NCBI GenBank assembly: GCA_913056305.1
Contig: CAJXMR010000002.1
Span: forward strand, 21,525-85,524
Origin: an uncultured Ralstonia sp.
Lineage (GTDB): Bacteria > Pseudomonadota > Gammaproteobacteria > Burkholderiales > Burkholderiaceae
Direction of reading: 5' to 3'
DNA: 64,000 nt
Of this stretch, positions 38,533-46,801 are shown one piece after another. The position numbers and the translations under genes are program-made. The notes under the pieces were generated by a model, which did not search any database, was not told where the DNA came from, and saw only the letters and a program-made list of their open reading frames with translations. Every line of letters starts with the position of its first letter. The first letter of the stretch is position 1.

Positions 38533-39879
38533 ATGTCCAACGCTCAAACCTCGATGCACACGATGGCCACGCCGGCGCAGGCCGCGCCCGACGAACGCGC
38601 GATCGTGCGCAAGATCACCTGGCGCATCCTCCCGTTCGTCTTCGTGCTGTACATCATCTCGTACCTTGACCGTGCCAACATCGGCTACGCGGCGCTGCAG
38701 ATGAACAAGGAACTCGCGCTCAGCAGCGAGGCCTTCGGCTTCGTCTCGGGCATCTTCTTTATCGGCTACTTCCTGTTCGAGGTGCCCAGCAACGTTATGC
38801 TCAACCGCTTTGGTGCGCGCCGCTGGATCGCGCGGATCCTGGTGACGTGGGGCATCGTGGCGATGGTGTCGGCGTTCGTGCAGAGCGCCACGCAGTTGTA
38901 CGTGCTGCGCTTCCTGCTGGGCGTGGCGGAGGCCGGGTTCTTTCCGGGCATCATCGTCTACCTGACGTACTGGTTCCGCGCGCGCGAGCTGGCGACCACG
39001 GTGGCGCTGTTCACCGCCGCCATTCCCGTCTCGTACATCATCGGCGCGCCACTCTCCACGTGGATCATGGACAACGTCCACTGGCTCCAATGGAGCGGCT
39101 GGCGCTGGATGCTGCTGCTCGAAGGCGCGCCAGCCGTGATCGGCGGCGTGCTCTGCTACTGCTACCTGGCCGATCGCCCGAAGGACGCGCGCTGGCTGTC
39201 GGCAGCCGAACGCGACTGGCTGCTGGCCGAACTGGAGCGTGACAGACAAGCTCGCCCCGCCGCTGCGCACCTTGGCACGTTCAAGGTGATGGCCAACCCG
39301 AAGGTGCTGTACCTGTCGTTCATCTACTTCGTCTACCAGTGCGGCAGCCTCGGCATCGGCTACTGGATGCCGCAGATCATCAAAGGCTTCTCGGCCAGGC
39401 TGTCGCATACGGAGGTTGGGCTGATTGCCATGCTGCCGTATGTGTTTGCAACGGCGGTGATGATCTGGTGGTCGCGCCGCTCCGACCGGCATGCCGAGCG
39501 CCGGTTGCATTCGGCCATTCCGCTGGGCGTGGCGGCGCTGGCCTTTGTGGGCGCCGGCTTTATCGGCAACCCTGCCTTGGCGATGGCGATGATCTGCCTG
39601 AGCCTGGCTGGCCTGTACGCGTTCAAATCGCCGTTCTGGGCGTTGCCGACGCTGTTCCTGACGCGCTCCACCGCGGCCGTGTCGATTGCCGTGATCAACT
39701 CCGTGGGCAACCTCGGCGGCTTTGTCGGGCCGTTTGCCATTGGCTATCTGAAAGGCCAGACGCACAGCACCACGGCCGGGCTGCTGTTCCTGGCGGGGCT
39801 GCTTACGGTGTCGTTTGTCATGACGTTGCTCTTGCGCGTGAGCGAGGCTGCCACCGCCGGCTTGTCGCAAGGCGGCTGA
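38533..39879 (+). CDS. MFS transporter, anion:cation symporter (ACS) family
   Basis: A 448-residue permease with 12 helices. SYLDRANIGYAALQMNKELALS (two parts, about 39-60) is the ACS-family start, and FEVPSNVMLNRFGARRWIARI is the family's loop 2-3 pattern. VLYLSFIYFVYQCGSLGIGYWMPQI is also characteristic. Relatives carry phthalate, tartrate, glucarate or nicotinate. Cotranscribed with the lactonase, it probably imports the opened hydroxy acid. The exact substrate cannot be read from sequence. Confidence 0.88.
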   Translation: MSNAQTSMHTMATPAQAAPDERAIVRKITWRILPFVFVLYIISYLDRANIGYAALQMNKELALSSEAFGFVSGIFFIGYFLFEVPSNVMLNRFGARRWIARILVTWGIVAMVSAFVQSATQLYVLRFLLGVAEAGFFPGIIVYLTYWFRARELATTVALFTAAIPVSYIIGAPLSTWIMDNVHWLQWSGWRWMLLLEGAPAVIGGVLCYCYLADRPKDARWLSAAERDWLLAELERDRQARPAAAHLGTFKVMANPKVLYLSFIYFVYQCGSLGIGYWMPQIIKGFSARLSHTEVGLIAMLPYVFATAVMIWWSRRSDRHAERRLHSAIPLGVAALAFVGAGFIGNPALAMAMICLSLAGLYAFKSPFWALPTLFLTRSTAAVSIAVINSVGNLGGFVGPFAIGYLKGQTHSTTAGLLFLAGLLTVSFVMTLLLRVSEAATAGLSQGG

Positions 39880-39910
39880 GCGTCGGTGTGGGCGCGCTCG
39901 TCGCGTTGGC

Positions 39911-39942
39911 GCGGGTGCTCTCCTACATGGGAGAGCACCCGC
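39911..39942. terminator. Strong hairpin between convergent genes
   Basis: A perfect 13-bp stem (39911-39923 with 39930-39942) around a six-base loop lies between the convergent MFS and phosphoesterase genes. Neither side has a T-run, so it may be a bidirectional factor-assisted terminator. Confidence 0.5.
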
Positions 39943-40005
39943 GCCTCGGACATCGGCTGCTGCCGTGCGCCGATCGAGTCTTGCAACGCGATCGGCCATC
40001 CAGGC

Positions 40006-41775
40006 TCAGTTGTCGTGATCATCCCCCTGATCGCCGTCATGATCGAAGTCGAACAGGGTCATCAGATCGCCGATGGCGGGGCGGTTACTGGGGACGTACC
40101 TGTTCCCATCTTCGTGCCGAGGATTGGGCAGATTGTCGCGACTGCGCCCCGACAAGGCGCTCAGGCCCCAGTTCTTTTCGATGAATTTCAGCAACGAGGC
40201 ATGGTCCGCGTAGGTATGGTCCACGTGCCCCTTCTTGGCCCAGGGCGACACCGCCAGCAACGGAATGCGGGTGCCATCGCCAAAGAAGTCCACCGGTTGG
40301 ATGTAGCCGGAATCGTAGTAGCCTCCTCCTTCATCCACTGTGATGAGCACCGCGGTCTGCTTCCAGAGTTGTGGGTTGCTCCTGACGCGGTCCACCAGGT
40401 CGGCGACGAAATTCTCGAACTCCGACATCTTGGCGTTGGCCGGATGCCCAGCCTGACTCTCGAACGGACGCACGAAGGCGACCGACGGGAACTGGTCGGC
40501 ATGCATCAGATCGCTGTAGAGCTCGGGTACGCCCTGCAGATTGCCTTTCAGCGACGTCGTCATGATCGACGCGAAGCCGGTGAACGGATCGCAGATGCCG
40601 CAGTATTCGGCGGTCGTCTTGGTCGGCTCGCGGCCGCCGCTGTACCACTTCCATGGAATCTTCTTGGCCGAGAGGGCGTCTGCGATGGTCGGTATGGTCT
40701 GCGGCGGCAGCGTGAACTGCGTCGCGCCGAGCGGCTTGGCCTTGCCGTCGAAGGTGTAGCCGAGGCCGTAATTGTTGACGAGGTAATACCGGCCCGCGTC
40801 GCAATTGCCGTTGCGGAACGGTTGGCCCGGCGGGCTCTTGATGAAGCTCATGATGACGCCCACGCCCGGCTGGCTCGCGTCGCTGCAGTTCACGTAGGAG
40901 CCGCCCGTATAGCCGTCTTTCGTGTACCAGTTGTTGGTGCCGGGCTTCGGATTCGGATTCTCGATCTGGTTGTCGAACGGTTTGGCCGGGGTGCCGTTCT
41001 GATTGAAATACGCGACGTCGCCTGTGGCGATGGCCATGAAGTTCGCCCCGGTGCCACCCATGATCGCCTGGTGGTAGTTGTCGCTCAGCGCATAGCGCCG
41101 GGCCAGCTTCTGGAATTTGGGCGCATCGCCGGTGCTCATGTTGTAGAAGCCCAGCGCTTCGCCACCTTGCATGGTGTTGTTCGGCCCGTAGCTGGGCGGG
41201 TTGAAGGCGTTGTCGGGGCCGATACCGGTGACGACGCCGACCCAGGCGAACAGATCGTGCTTGCCAACGTCCACCTGCTGCCACATCTGGAAGAAGCGGT
41301 GCGGCGGGTCGCCAACGAAGGAGTCGTAGGGCACGTACTTGGTGATCTGGAACGGCCCGGGTTTCAAATTGGCGGGAAAGCGCACGTCGGGCACGCCGGG
41401 GGGCAGGCCCGTTGCATAGGTGGTCTGCGGTTGCGGCAGGAAGGAGAAGGGCCCGGTGATCGCCGGGTCGATGCGGTAGACGCTCGTATTGCCCGCCTGC
41501 TGCTGAACCGCCTTCGAGAAGTTCGGGCCGGGGCTGCCGTCTGCGTTGATGATGCCCTGCGAGAGCAGGTTGTGGACCATCTGACCCTTGCCGGGCTTGT
41601 AGCCGCCGAAGAGATTGTCGAAGGTATGGTTCTCGCCGATCACGATGATCACGTGCTTGATCGGTGTTGCGGTGGGCGGCGTGCTGTCTGCGAATGCGCG
41701 GGGCGCTGGCACGAGTGCGATTGCCGCGGCACTGATCGCCATGACATGGATCACTTTCCGGAACTTGGGCTGCAT
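40006..41775 (-). CDS. Secreted phosphoesterase (phospholipase C / acid phosphatase family, PF04185)
   Basis: A 589-residue exported enzyme with a Sec signal (1-29, ending AFA). The start IKHVIIVIGENHTFDNLFGGY (about 40-60) has the conserved ENHTFDN metal/nucleophile region. LFAWVGVVTG, LSDNYHQAIMGGTGANFMA, TVDEGGGYYDSG and the C-terminal HASLLKFIEKNWGL with its His are all typical. The family includes phospholipase C and the AcpA-like acid phosphatases. An acidic Asp/His tail (DFDHDGDQGDDHD) ends the protein, possibly metal-binding. GGAGGTC precedes ATG 41775, so the longer upstream frame is not used. Confidence 0.88.
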   Translation of the reverse strand: MQPKFRKVIHVMAISAAAIALVPAPRAFADSTPPTATPIKHVIIVIGENHTFDNLFGGYKPGKGQMVHNLLSQGIINADGSPGPNFSKAVQQQAGNTSVYRIDPAITGPFSFLPQPQTTYATGLPPGVPDVRFPANLKPGPFQITKYVPYDSFVGDPPHRFFQMWQQVDVGKHDLFAWVGVVTGIGPDNAFNPPSYGPNNTMQGGEALGFYNMSTGDAPKFQKLARRYALSDNYHQAIMGGTGANFMAIATGDVAYFNQNGTPAKPFDNQIENPNPKPGTNNWYTKDGYTGGSYVNCSDASQPGVGVIMSFIKSPPGQPFRNGNCDAGRYYLVNNYGLGYTFDGKAKPLGATQFTLPPQTIPTIADALSAKKIPWKWYSGGREPTKTTAEYCGICDPFTGFASIMTTSLKGNLQGVPELYSDLMHADQFPSVAFVRPFESQAGHPANAKMSEFENFVADLVDRVRSNPQLWKQTAVLITVDEGGGYYDSGYIQPVDFFGDGTRIPLLAVSPWAKKGHVDHTYADHASLLKFIEKNWGLSALSGRSRDNLPNPRHEDGNRYVPSNRPAIGDLMTLFDFDHDGDQGDDHDN

Positions 41776-42105
41776 AACGGGGACCTCCATCCAGGTTTGC
41801 GGGCGCAAAGGGGGGCTGCGCAGCGCCAAGTAAAGGACGCGCGAATGAAGAATCCATGTCAAAGGTTGAATACCGCGTAGCGGCGCCGGATGGGCCGCAG
41901 CGTTGTGTTGGGCGAGCGCGATGGGCATCCTGATGCACTGGCCGCGGTGGACTACTCTGTAGCAGGGCCGGCTGCATCTGTGCCCGCAGCAATGGCGAGA
42001 GCAGGGCGACACGCACATCCTCCGTGCCCAACGAAGGCGCGCATCGCAAGAACGATCGGCTCGTCACGTGAGCGCAACTGCCCAGCCGGCCGAAGGGGAG
42101 GCGCC
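41776..42105. other. Divergent intergenic region
   Basis: These 330 bp lie between the divergent phosphoesterase and GDSL genes. Ribosome sites flank both ends. I see no convincing gene, terminator or long repeat inside; it presumably contains both promoters. Confidence 0.5.
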
Positions 42106-43128
42106 ATGCAAGGAATCCATGACAAGGTTTGCGCTGCAATGCTTGCCGCGGCGGTTGCATTGCTTGCCGCATGCGGTGGGGGTGGAGCAGGCTCGGGCAA
42201 TGGCGGTGGCATGACTGCCCCGCCGGGTGGCGTTCAGCTGCAAGTGGTCTCATTCGGCGACAGCCTGTCGGACGTCGGGACCTATGCGCCAATCGCGAAC
42301 GCGGCGGGTGGCGGGCGTTTCACGACCAACCCGGGGCAAGTGTGGACGCAAGATGTCGCGCAATACTACGGCGACACGTTGAGCGCGGCGTTTACGATCG
42401 ACCTCACACGTGCATTGACTGCGCAGGGCGGACTCGGCTACGCGGAGGGTGGTTCGACGGTTGCGACGCCGGCCAACCTGTATGACTTCCTGACCGATGT
42501 GATCGGCAATGTGGAAATGCCCGTCAATCAGCAGGTTTCGAGCTACCTGGCTGCGCACGGAAGCTTCAATGCCAATCAACTGGTGCTGGTCTGGGCGGGC
42601 TCGAACGACGTGCTGCGCGCCGGAGCCCTGCCAGCCGCGGCGCCGACCGTGCAGACGGCGGCGACCACGCTCGTGCAAGTGGTCGGACAGATCCTCCAGA
42701 GCGGCGCCACGCACGTCGTGTTGATCAATGTTCCGAATATCGGGCTCTCGCCCACCGGCCTGGCCGCGCCCGACGGCGGGGCAAACCTGACCCAGTTATC
42801 GCAGATGTTCAACGCGAGCTTGAACACCGCCTTGCAAGCCAATGGCCTGCAAGGCAAGGTCATCCAGATCGATTCCTATACCTGGATGAACCAGACCATC
42901 GCGGCCTTTCAGGCCAATGGCTTCGTCGTGTCAAACACCAGCTCTGCCTGCGACCCTGCGAAGACGCCCCATGCGACGGCATTGCTGTGCTCGCCAGCGA
43001 CCTACGTGACGGCCAATGCCGATCAGACCTACGTGTTTGCCGACAACCTGCATCCGTCCACGCATGCGCATGCATTGTTCGCGCAATTCGTGGAGCAGCA
43101 GATCGCCAAGAGCGGTCTTGGCCACTGA
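42106..43128 (+). CDS. GDSL-type esterase/lipase lipoprotein
   Basis: A 340-residue SGNH hydrolase. The signal ends in the lipobox LLAAC with Cys23, so the protein should be a lipoprotein, followed by a Gly-rich linker (24-42). Block I is VVSFGDSLSDVGTY with Ser53; block III is VWAGSNDVL; block V is FADNLHPSTHAHALF with Asp and His. Members hydrolyse esters of lipids or polysaccharides at the cell surface. GGGGAGG lies nine bases before ATG 42106. It may act with the divergent phosphoesterase on membrane or host lipids; this is inference from proximity. Confidence 0.9.
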   Translation: MQGIHDKVCAAMLAAAVALLAACGGGGAGSGNGGGMTAPPGGVQLQVVSFGDSLSDVGTYAPIANAAGGGRFTTNPGQVWTQDVAQYYGDTLSAAFTIDLTRALTAQGGLGYAEGGSTVATPANLYDFLTDVIGNVEMPVNQQVSSYLAAHGSFNANQLVLVWAGSNDVLRAGALPAAAPTVQTAATTLVQVVGQILQSGATHVVLINVPNIGLSPTGLAAPDGGANLTQLSQMFNASLNTALQANGLQGKVIQIDSYTWMNQTIAAFQANGFVVSNTSSACDPAKTPHATALLCSPATYVTANADQTYVFADNLHPSTHAHALFAQFVEQQIAKSGLGH

Positions 43129-43221
43129 GCCTGCGGAAGCGATGACTTGCGCGATGGCTTGCCAACTGCGTCAGTTGGCGAGGGTGTCTGATCAGTCCGG
43201 ACACAGTCTGGCGGCACCCCC

Positions 43222-43252
43222 TTGACCTCAAGTCGACTTGAGCCCGCATCAT
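43222..43252 (+). promoter_or_regulatory. SoxR/MerR-type promoter without an obvious target gene
   Basis: A TTGACC -35 runs into the 16-bp perfect palindrome CTCAAGTCGACTTGAG (43227-43242), and a weak -10 CATCAT sits 19 bp further. The 18-base core matches the SoxR box CCTCAAGTTAACTTGAGG at 15 positions. It points right, into the antisense of the frameshifted hydrolase. Confidence 0.6.
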
Positions 43253-43309
43253 GCAGCTTCCCCATCCCGCCGCCAGATGCGAGCACGCTGAGCATCCCAG
43301 CGCGCGTCG

Positions 43310-44234
43310 TCAATGCGCCGCCAGGAACCCCAGTACCGCCTGATTGAACCCAGGCGGGTTAAGCCGCGGCATGCTATGCGCGGAATGCTCCACCAGCTTG
43401 CGCTCCGGCGCTTTCATGCACTGGGCGATGTTGTCCATGACCACATGAAAGATGACCGGGCTCTGGTCCGCCCCCAGCAGGAGCGTAGGGACGGAAATCC
43501 GCTGCGCGTCGGCGCATGTGTAGGCGTCGGCGTTTTCATTGACGGCGCCCTTGATCGTCCAGGCGTTGTCGCGGTAGGCCTGCTTGGCCGTCTCCGGATA
43601 CTTTTCCTCCCAGGCGCGGGGCCCGTTCACTGAGGCGGCAAACATCGAAAGCCCATCCCTCGATGTCACCCTGATTGAGGCGTTCCAGCACCTGCCTGGA
43701 GAGCGCGGCAGCGGCTTTTGCTTCTTCGGCATACTTCGGGTCGGTCGGCATGAACGCGCGGACATTGCGCCCGCCTTCGGCGATCACCAGGCTGCGGACC
43801 AGTTCGGGGTGCGCGTTGGCAACGAACATGGCGACGGTGCCTCCCCTTGAGTGCCCGATCAGATGGACGGGGCCTGCATTCAGTGCCTGGATGAACGCCG
43901 CGACATCGGCGGCATGCTGCTGGTAGGAGAAATCACTCCCGTTGCCGTCCCAATGCTCCGGGTAGTAGTGCCGCAGGCTCACGGAGATCACGCGATGCCG
44001 GGCCGAGAATGGTTCCATTTGCGCCGCAAAGTAGCGGTAGTCTGAAAGGGAGCCATGCACCAGAACAACGGGAACACCGGCGCCCCGTTCCACATACGCC
44101 ATGTCGTAGCCATTGACCCGCAGGAATTTGACGCCTGGGGGCAGGCTCCACGTCCGCGCAACGTCGGCAGGCGTCGACTGGCAGGCGGAGAACGCAATGC
44201 AGATGAGAGCGACGAACCAGCGCGCGAGCCGCAT
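43310..44234 (-). pseudogene. Frameshifted alpha/beta hydrolase lipoprotein
   Basis: Two overlapping frames together encode one alpha/beta hydrolase. The first (44234 to about 43655) has a lipobox CIAFSAC, VVLVHGSLSDYRYF and the nucleophile elbow GHSRGGT. The second (about 43662 to 43310) continues MFAASVNGPRAWEEKYPETA and holds the acid LLLGADQS and the His in SAHSMPRLNP. The break falls at 43651-43662, where GACATCGAGG runs into GATGGGCTT with one base too few. GGAGGTGA precedes ATG 44234. Both halves are well conserved, so the mutation is recent, or it is a sequencing error. The intact protein would be an outer-membrane-anchored esterase of unknown substrate. Confidence 0.8.
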
Positions 44235-44255
44235 TTTGGTCACCTCCGATGCGGT

Positions 44256-44281
44256 GGCAAGACAATGATCATCATCTTGCC
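44256..44281. promoter_or_regulatory. Palindrome upstream of the frameshifted hydrolase
   Basis: GGCAAGA (44256-44262) and TCTTGCC (44275-44281) flank a 12-base centre that itself contains ATGATCAT. It lies just before the ribosome site of the hydrolase gene and resembles a dimeric repressor operator. The rest of 44235-44543 (309 bp) shows no gene. Confidence 0.5.
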
Positions 44282-44543
44282 GGTGCGCGCATAAGTCGTG
44301 CCATCGGTCGCGGAGATTGAGGTTGGCTCGTGGCGGATGGCTGCACGCCATGCCAGGGCGGCCAATCAGTTGCAATGTTGAAACAGATCCACGCTACCGG
44401 CCGAGGCTTCATCGAGGTGGGCGGGAAGGGGCCGCAGGCTGGGCATTGGCCTTCGGCATCCCCCCGGGCCGGTGATGCCCAACGTCAAACACGTCACGTA
44501 GAATCGGCCGGACTTCAATTGAACCGGTCCGCCGGGCCTCCGG

Positions 44544-45749
44544 ATGCTAGACCCCGCCGTCGTCATTACGACCTCCGCGCTGATGAGCCTGGTGCTGCTG
44601 GTGCTGCTGGGTTCGCTGCTGCGCTCAGGCAAGCATGGGGTGCAGGAGTGGTTTGCCGCCAACCTGTGCGTGGTGGTCGCGCTGCCGATGATCCTGCTGC
44701 GCGGGCACATTTCGGACGTGTTTTCCATCGTCGTCGCCAACGTGCTGCTGGCGTTGGGCGCAGCGGCGTACTACGCGGGTTGCGCGCGCTTCCTGGAGCG
44801 CAATCCGCATTGGCCGCGCATGCTGACCGGCGTGGCGGCGGTGGGCGCGGCGGTGGTGTACTGGCGCTATGGGGTCGACAGCATCCCATTGCGCGTGTTC
44901 TTCACCACCTTGTTTTCTGCGGTGATCTGCCTGGCGGTGGTGCTGGTGCTGCGCCAGCGTCCGGCGGGCCGTTCTGCCTATCCCTATCGTGCAACGACCC
45001 TGATGGCCGTCATCTTCGGGGTGTGTCAGCTGTTGCGCGGCCTCTATTTCGTGACGCTGGATGCCACGCCCGGCATGTCGATGTTTACCGCCACGGGCAA
45101 TGTGGTGCTGCTGATCGCGACCGGCCTCATGCCCGTGCTGTCGATGTGCGCCATGATGATGGTGCACGATGCGCTGCTGGCTGATGCGCGCGATGCGGCC
45201 AACCGCGATTTCCTGACCGGCGCGCTCTCGCGCAAGGGGTTCGAGACGCTGGCCCGGGCCCAGATCAGCCGCGCGAGCCTGCTCGACCAGCCGCTGTCGT
45301 TGCTGATCATCGACCTCGATCATTTCAAGCGCATCAACGACACGCTGGGCCACGCCGCTGGCGATGGCGTGCTGCGTGCCTTCGTGGGGATGGCGCACGC
45401 GCAGCTGCGGCAGGCCGATGCGCTGGGCCGCCTGGGTGGCGAAGAGTTTGCCTTGCTGCTGCCCGACACCGATGTCGAGCGCGCGGTCAGCCTGGCCGAA
45501 CGCTTGCGCGGTACCGCTGCGGCACAAGCCGTGATGGTCGGTAGCGCGCCGTGCCAATACACGCTCAGCGGCGGCCTGGCCAGCTGGCAGTCGGGCGAGA
45601 CGTTCGATCGGCTGTGTGCACGCGCGGACAAGGCGCTGTACGAAGCGAAGCGCGCGGGCCGCAACCGGATCTGCGTCGATCCGGCGGGCGAGGCACGCCA
45701 GCCCGGCGCGGGCGGTGGGCGCGAGGCACTGCCGGCAATGGCCGATTGA
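44544..45749 (+). CDS. Membrane-bound diguanylate cyclase (GGDEF)
   Basis: A 401-residue protein with about six hydrophobic segments in residues 8-200 and a C-terminal GGDEF domain. DFLTGALSRKGF (about 217-228) opens the domain, IIDLDHFKRINDTLGHAAGD binds Mg and GTP, and the active site is GGEEF at about 298-302. RQAD lies five residues before it, the intact RxxD inhibitory site. It should make cyclic di-GMP in response to a membrane signal and be feedback-inhibited. No EAL domain is present. The last 25 residues are low-complexity. It is monocistronic. Confidence 0.92.
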   Translation: MLDPAVVITTSALMSLVLLVLLGSLLRSGKHGVQEWFAANLCVVVALPMILLRGHISDVFSIVVANVLLALGAAAYYAGCARFLERNPHWPRMLTGVAAVGAAVVYWRYGVDSIPLRVFFTTLFSAVICLAVVLVLRQRPAGRSAYPYRATTLMAVIFGVCQLLRGLYFVTLDATPGMSMFTATGNVVLLIATGLMPVLSMCAMMMVHDALLADARDAANRDFLTGALSRKGFETLARAQISRASLLDQPLSLLIIDLDHFKRINDTLGHAAGDGVLRAFVGMAHAQLRQADALGRLGGEEFALLLPDTDVERAVSLAERLRGTAAAQAVMVGSAPCQYTLSGGLASWQSGETFDRLCARADKALYEAKRAGRNRICVDPAGEARQPGAGGGREALPAMAD

Positions 45750-45834
45750 TCCGTCGCAGGCGCTGCACGTCAGGCGGTGAGAACAATCTCCACGCGCTCC
45801 TTGCCGTGCCCCTTGAACTGCTCGGCGGTCATGG

Positions 45835-46542
45835 TCAGGCGCGCTTGAGCCGGGCCATGACGCGCTCGACCGAGGCCTTCAGGTGGCGTTGCATGGCGGC
45901 CTGGGCCTGGATGGCGTCATGTGCTTCCAGCGCCTCCAGGATGTCCTTGTGCTCGCGGAGGGCGTCGGCCCAGGTGGATTCGTTCTCAAAGTGGCCGCGC
46001 AGCTTGGTCGACAGTGGGTTGTGCCGCTCGTCGTACAGTGCGGCAACCGTGCGCACCAGCACGTCGTTGCCCGTCATCTGGGCAACGGCGACGTGAAACT
46101 CCCGGTCCGCCTGCACGGGGATCTGCCCGGCGTCCAGCTCGCGCGCCATCGTTTCATAGATGCCGCGCAGCGCCTTTAATGCCTTGGCCTTGGCGAACGG
46201 CGCGACGCTGGCCACGATCGCGCCCTCGATCACCGAGCGGGCGTTCATGATGTCGACCATGCTGTCGCCCAGTTCCTCCCGCGGCGGTGTTGCCTCCGCT
46301 TGCGCACCGGGCGCGGCGCACACGTAGACACCCGATCCCATCCGGATCTCGACCCGTCCTTCCAGTTCCAGCGCCACCAGCGCCTCGCGCACCGACGGCC
46401 GCGACACCCCCAACCGCTCCGCCAGTGTGCGTTCGGACGGCAAGCGTCCGTTGGGCGCGAAATCCGGCTGGTCGATCAGCGTGCGCAGCTTGTCGGCGAT
46501 CTGGAGATAGAGACGGCGGGTCTCGGCGGGTTTGACTGCCAC
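45835..46542 (-). CDS. FadR/GntR (FCD) family regulator of the hexonate operon
   Basis: A 235-residue regulator with a GntR winged helix (about 10-75, RLPSERTLAERLGVSRPSVREALVALELEGRVEIRMGSGVYV in parts) and an FCD ligand domain (about 95-225, metal-type His in DREFHVAVAQMTGN and REHKDILEALEAHD). GTG 46542 with AAGGAA eight bases upstream gives the normal N-terminus; the longer upstream frame is unlikely. Relatives UxuR, ExuR-type FCD and LgoR/DgoR proteins bind sugar acids. It is divergent from the dehydrogenase gene, with palindromes between them, and should repress the operon. Confidence 0.88.
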   Translation of the reverse strand: MAVKPAETRRLYLQIADKLRTLIDQPDFAPNGRLPSERTLAERLGVSRPSVREALVALELEGRVEIRMGSGVYVCAAPGAQAEATPPREELGDSMVDIMNARSVIEGAIVASVAPFAKAKALKALRGIYETMARELDAGQIPVQADREFHVAVAQMTGNDVLVRTVAALYDERHNPLSTKLRGHFENESTWADALREHKDILEALEAHDAIQAQAAMQRHLKASVERVMARLKRA

Positions 46543-46687
46543 GGGGCGATTCCTTTCGAGAAGGGGCGCCAGCCAAGCCTTTGCCGCCGGCACCACGAGC
46601 GACGATTGTAAATCGAAGGCCTCGGCACGAGGACGTTTCACCACTTGGGCGCCGGTATGCGGGCTTTCCCTCGATTTGTAAAATTGG

Positions 46688-46743
46688 CTTGACCAGTTTC
46701 GAATGTTTGTCTAATTTTGCGACTGGTAAGACCAAATGGTCTT
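46688..46743. promoter_or_regulatory. Candidate operator cluster of the FCD regulator
   Basis: AAGACCA and TGGTCTT (46728-46734, 46737-46743) form a 16-bp inverted repeat with a two-base centre. CTTGACCAGT (46688-46697) and ACTGGTAAG (46722-46730) are a second, longer-spaced inverted pair using the same ACCA/TGGT core. Both sit between the divergent regulator and the dehydrogenase. Confidence 0.6.
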
Positions 46744-46801
46744 GCGCGCCAATGGCCTGCCAACGGGCGTGCCCCTGTCCCGAGCCCCACAGAACCGTTC
46801 G

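Noticed and set aside
39886..41880. 664-codon plus-strand frame opposite the phosphoesterase
   Set aside because: Antisense to a protein with a signal peptide and conserved family motifs.
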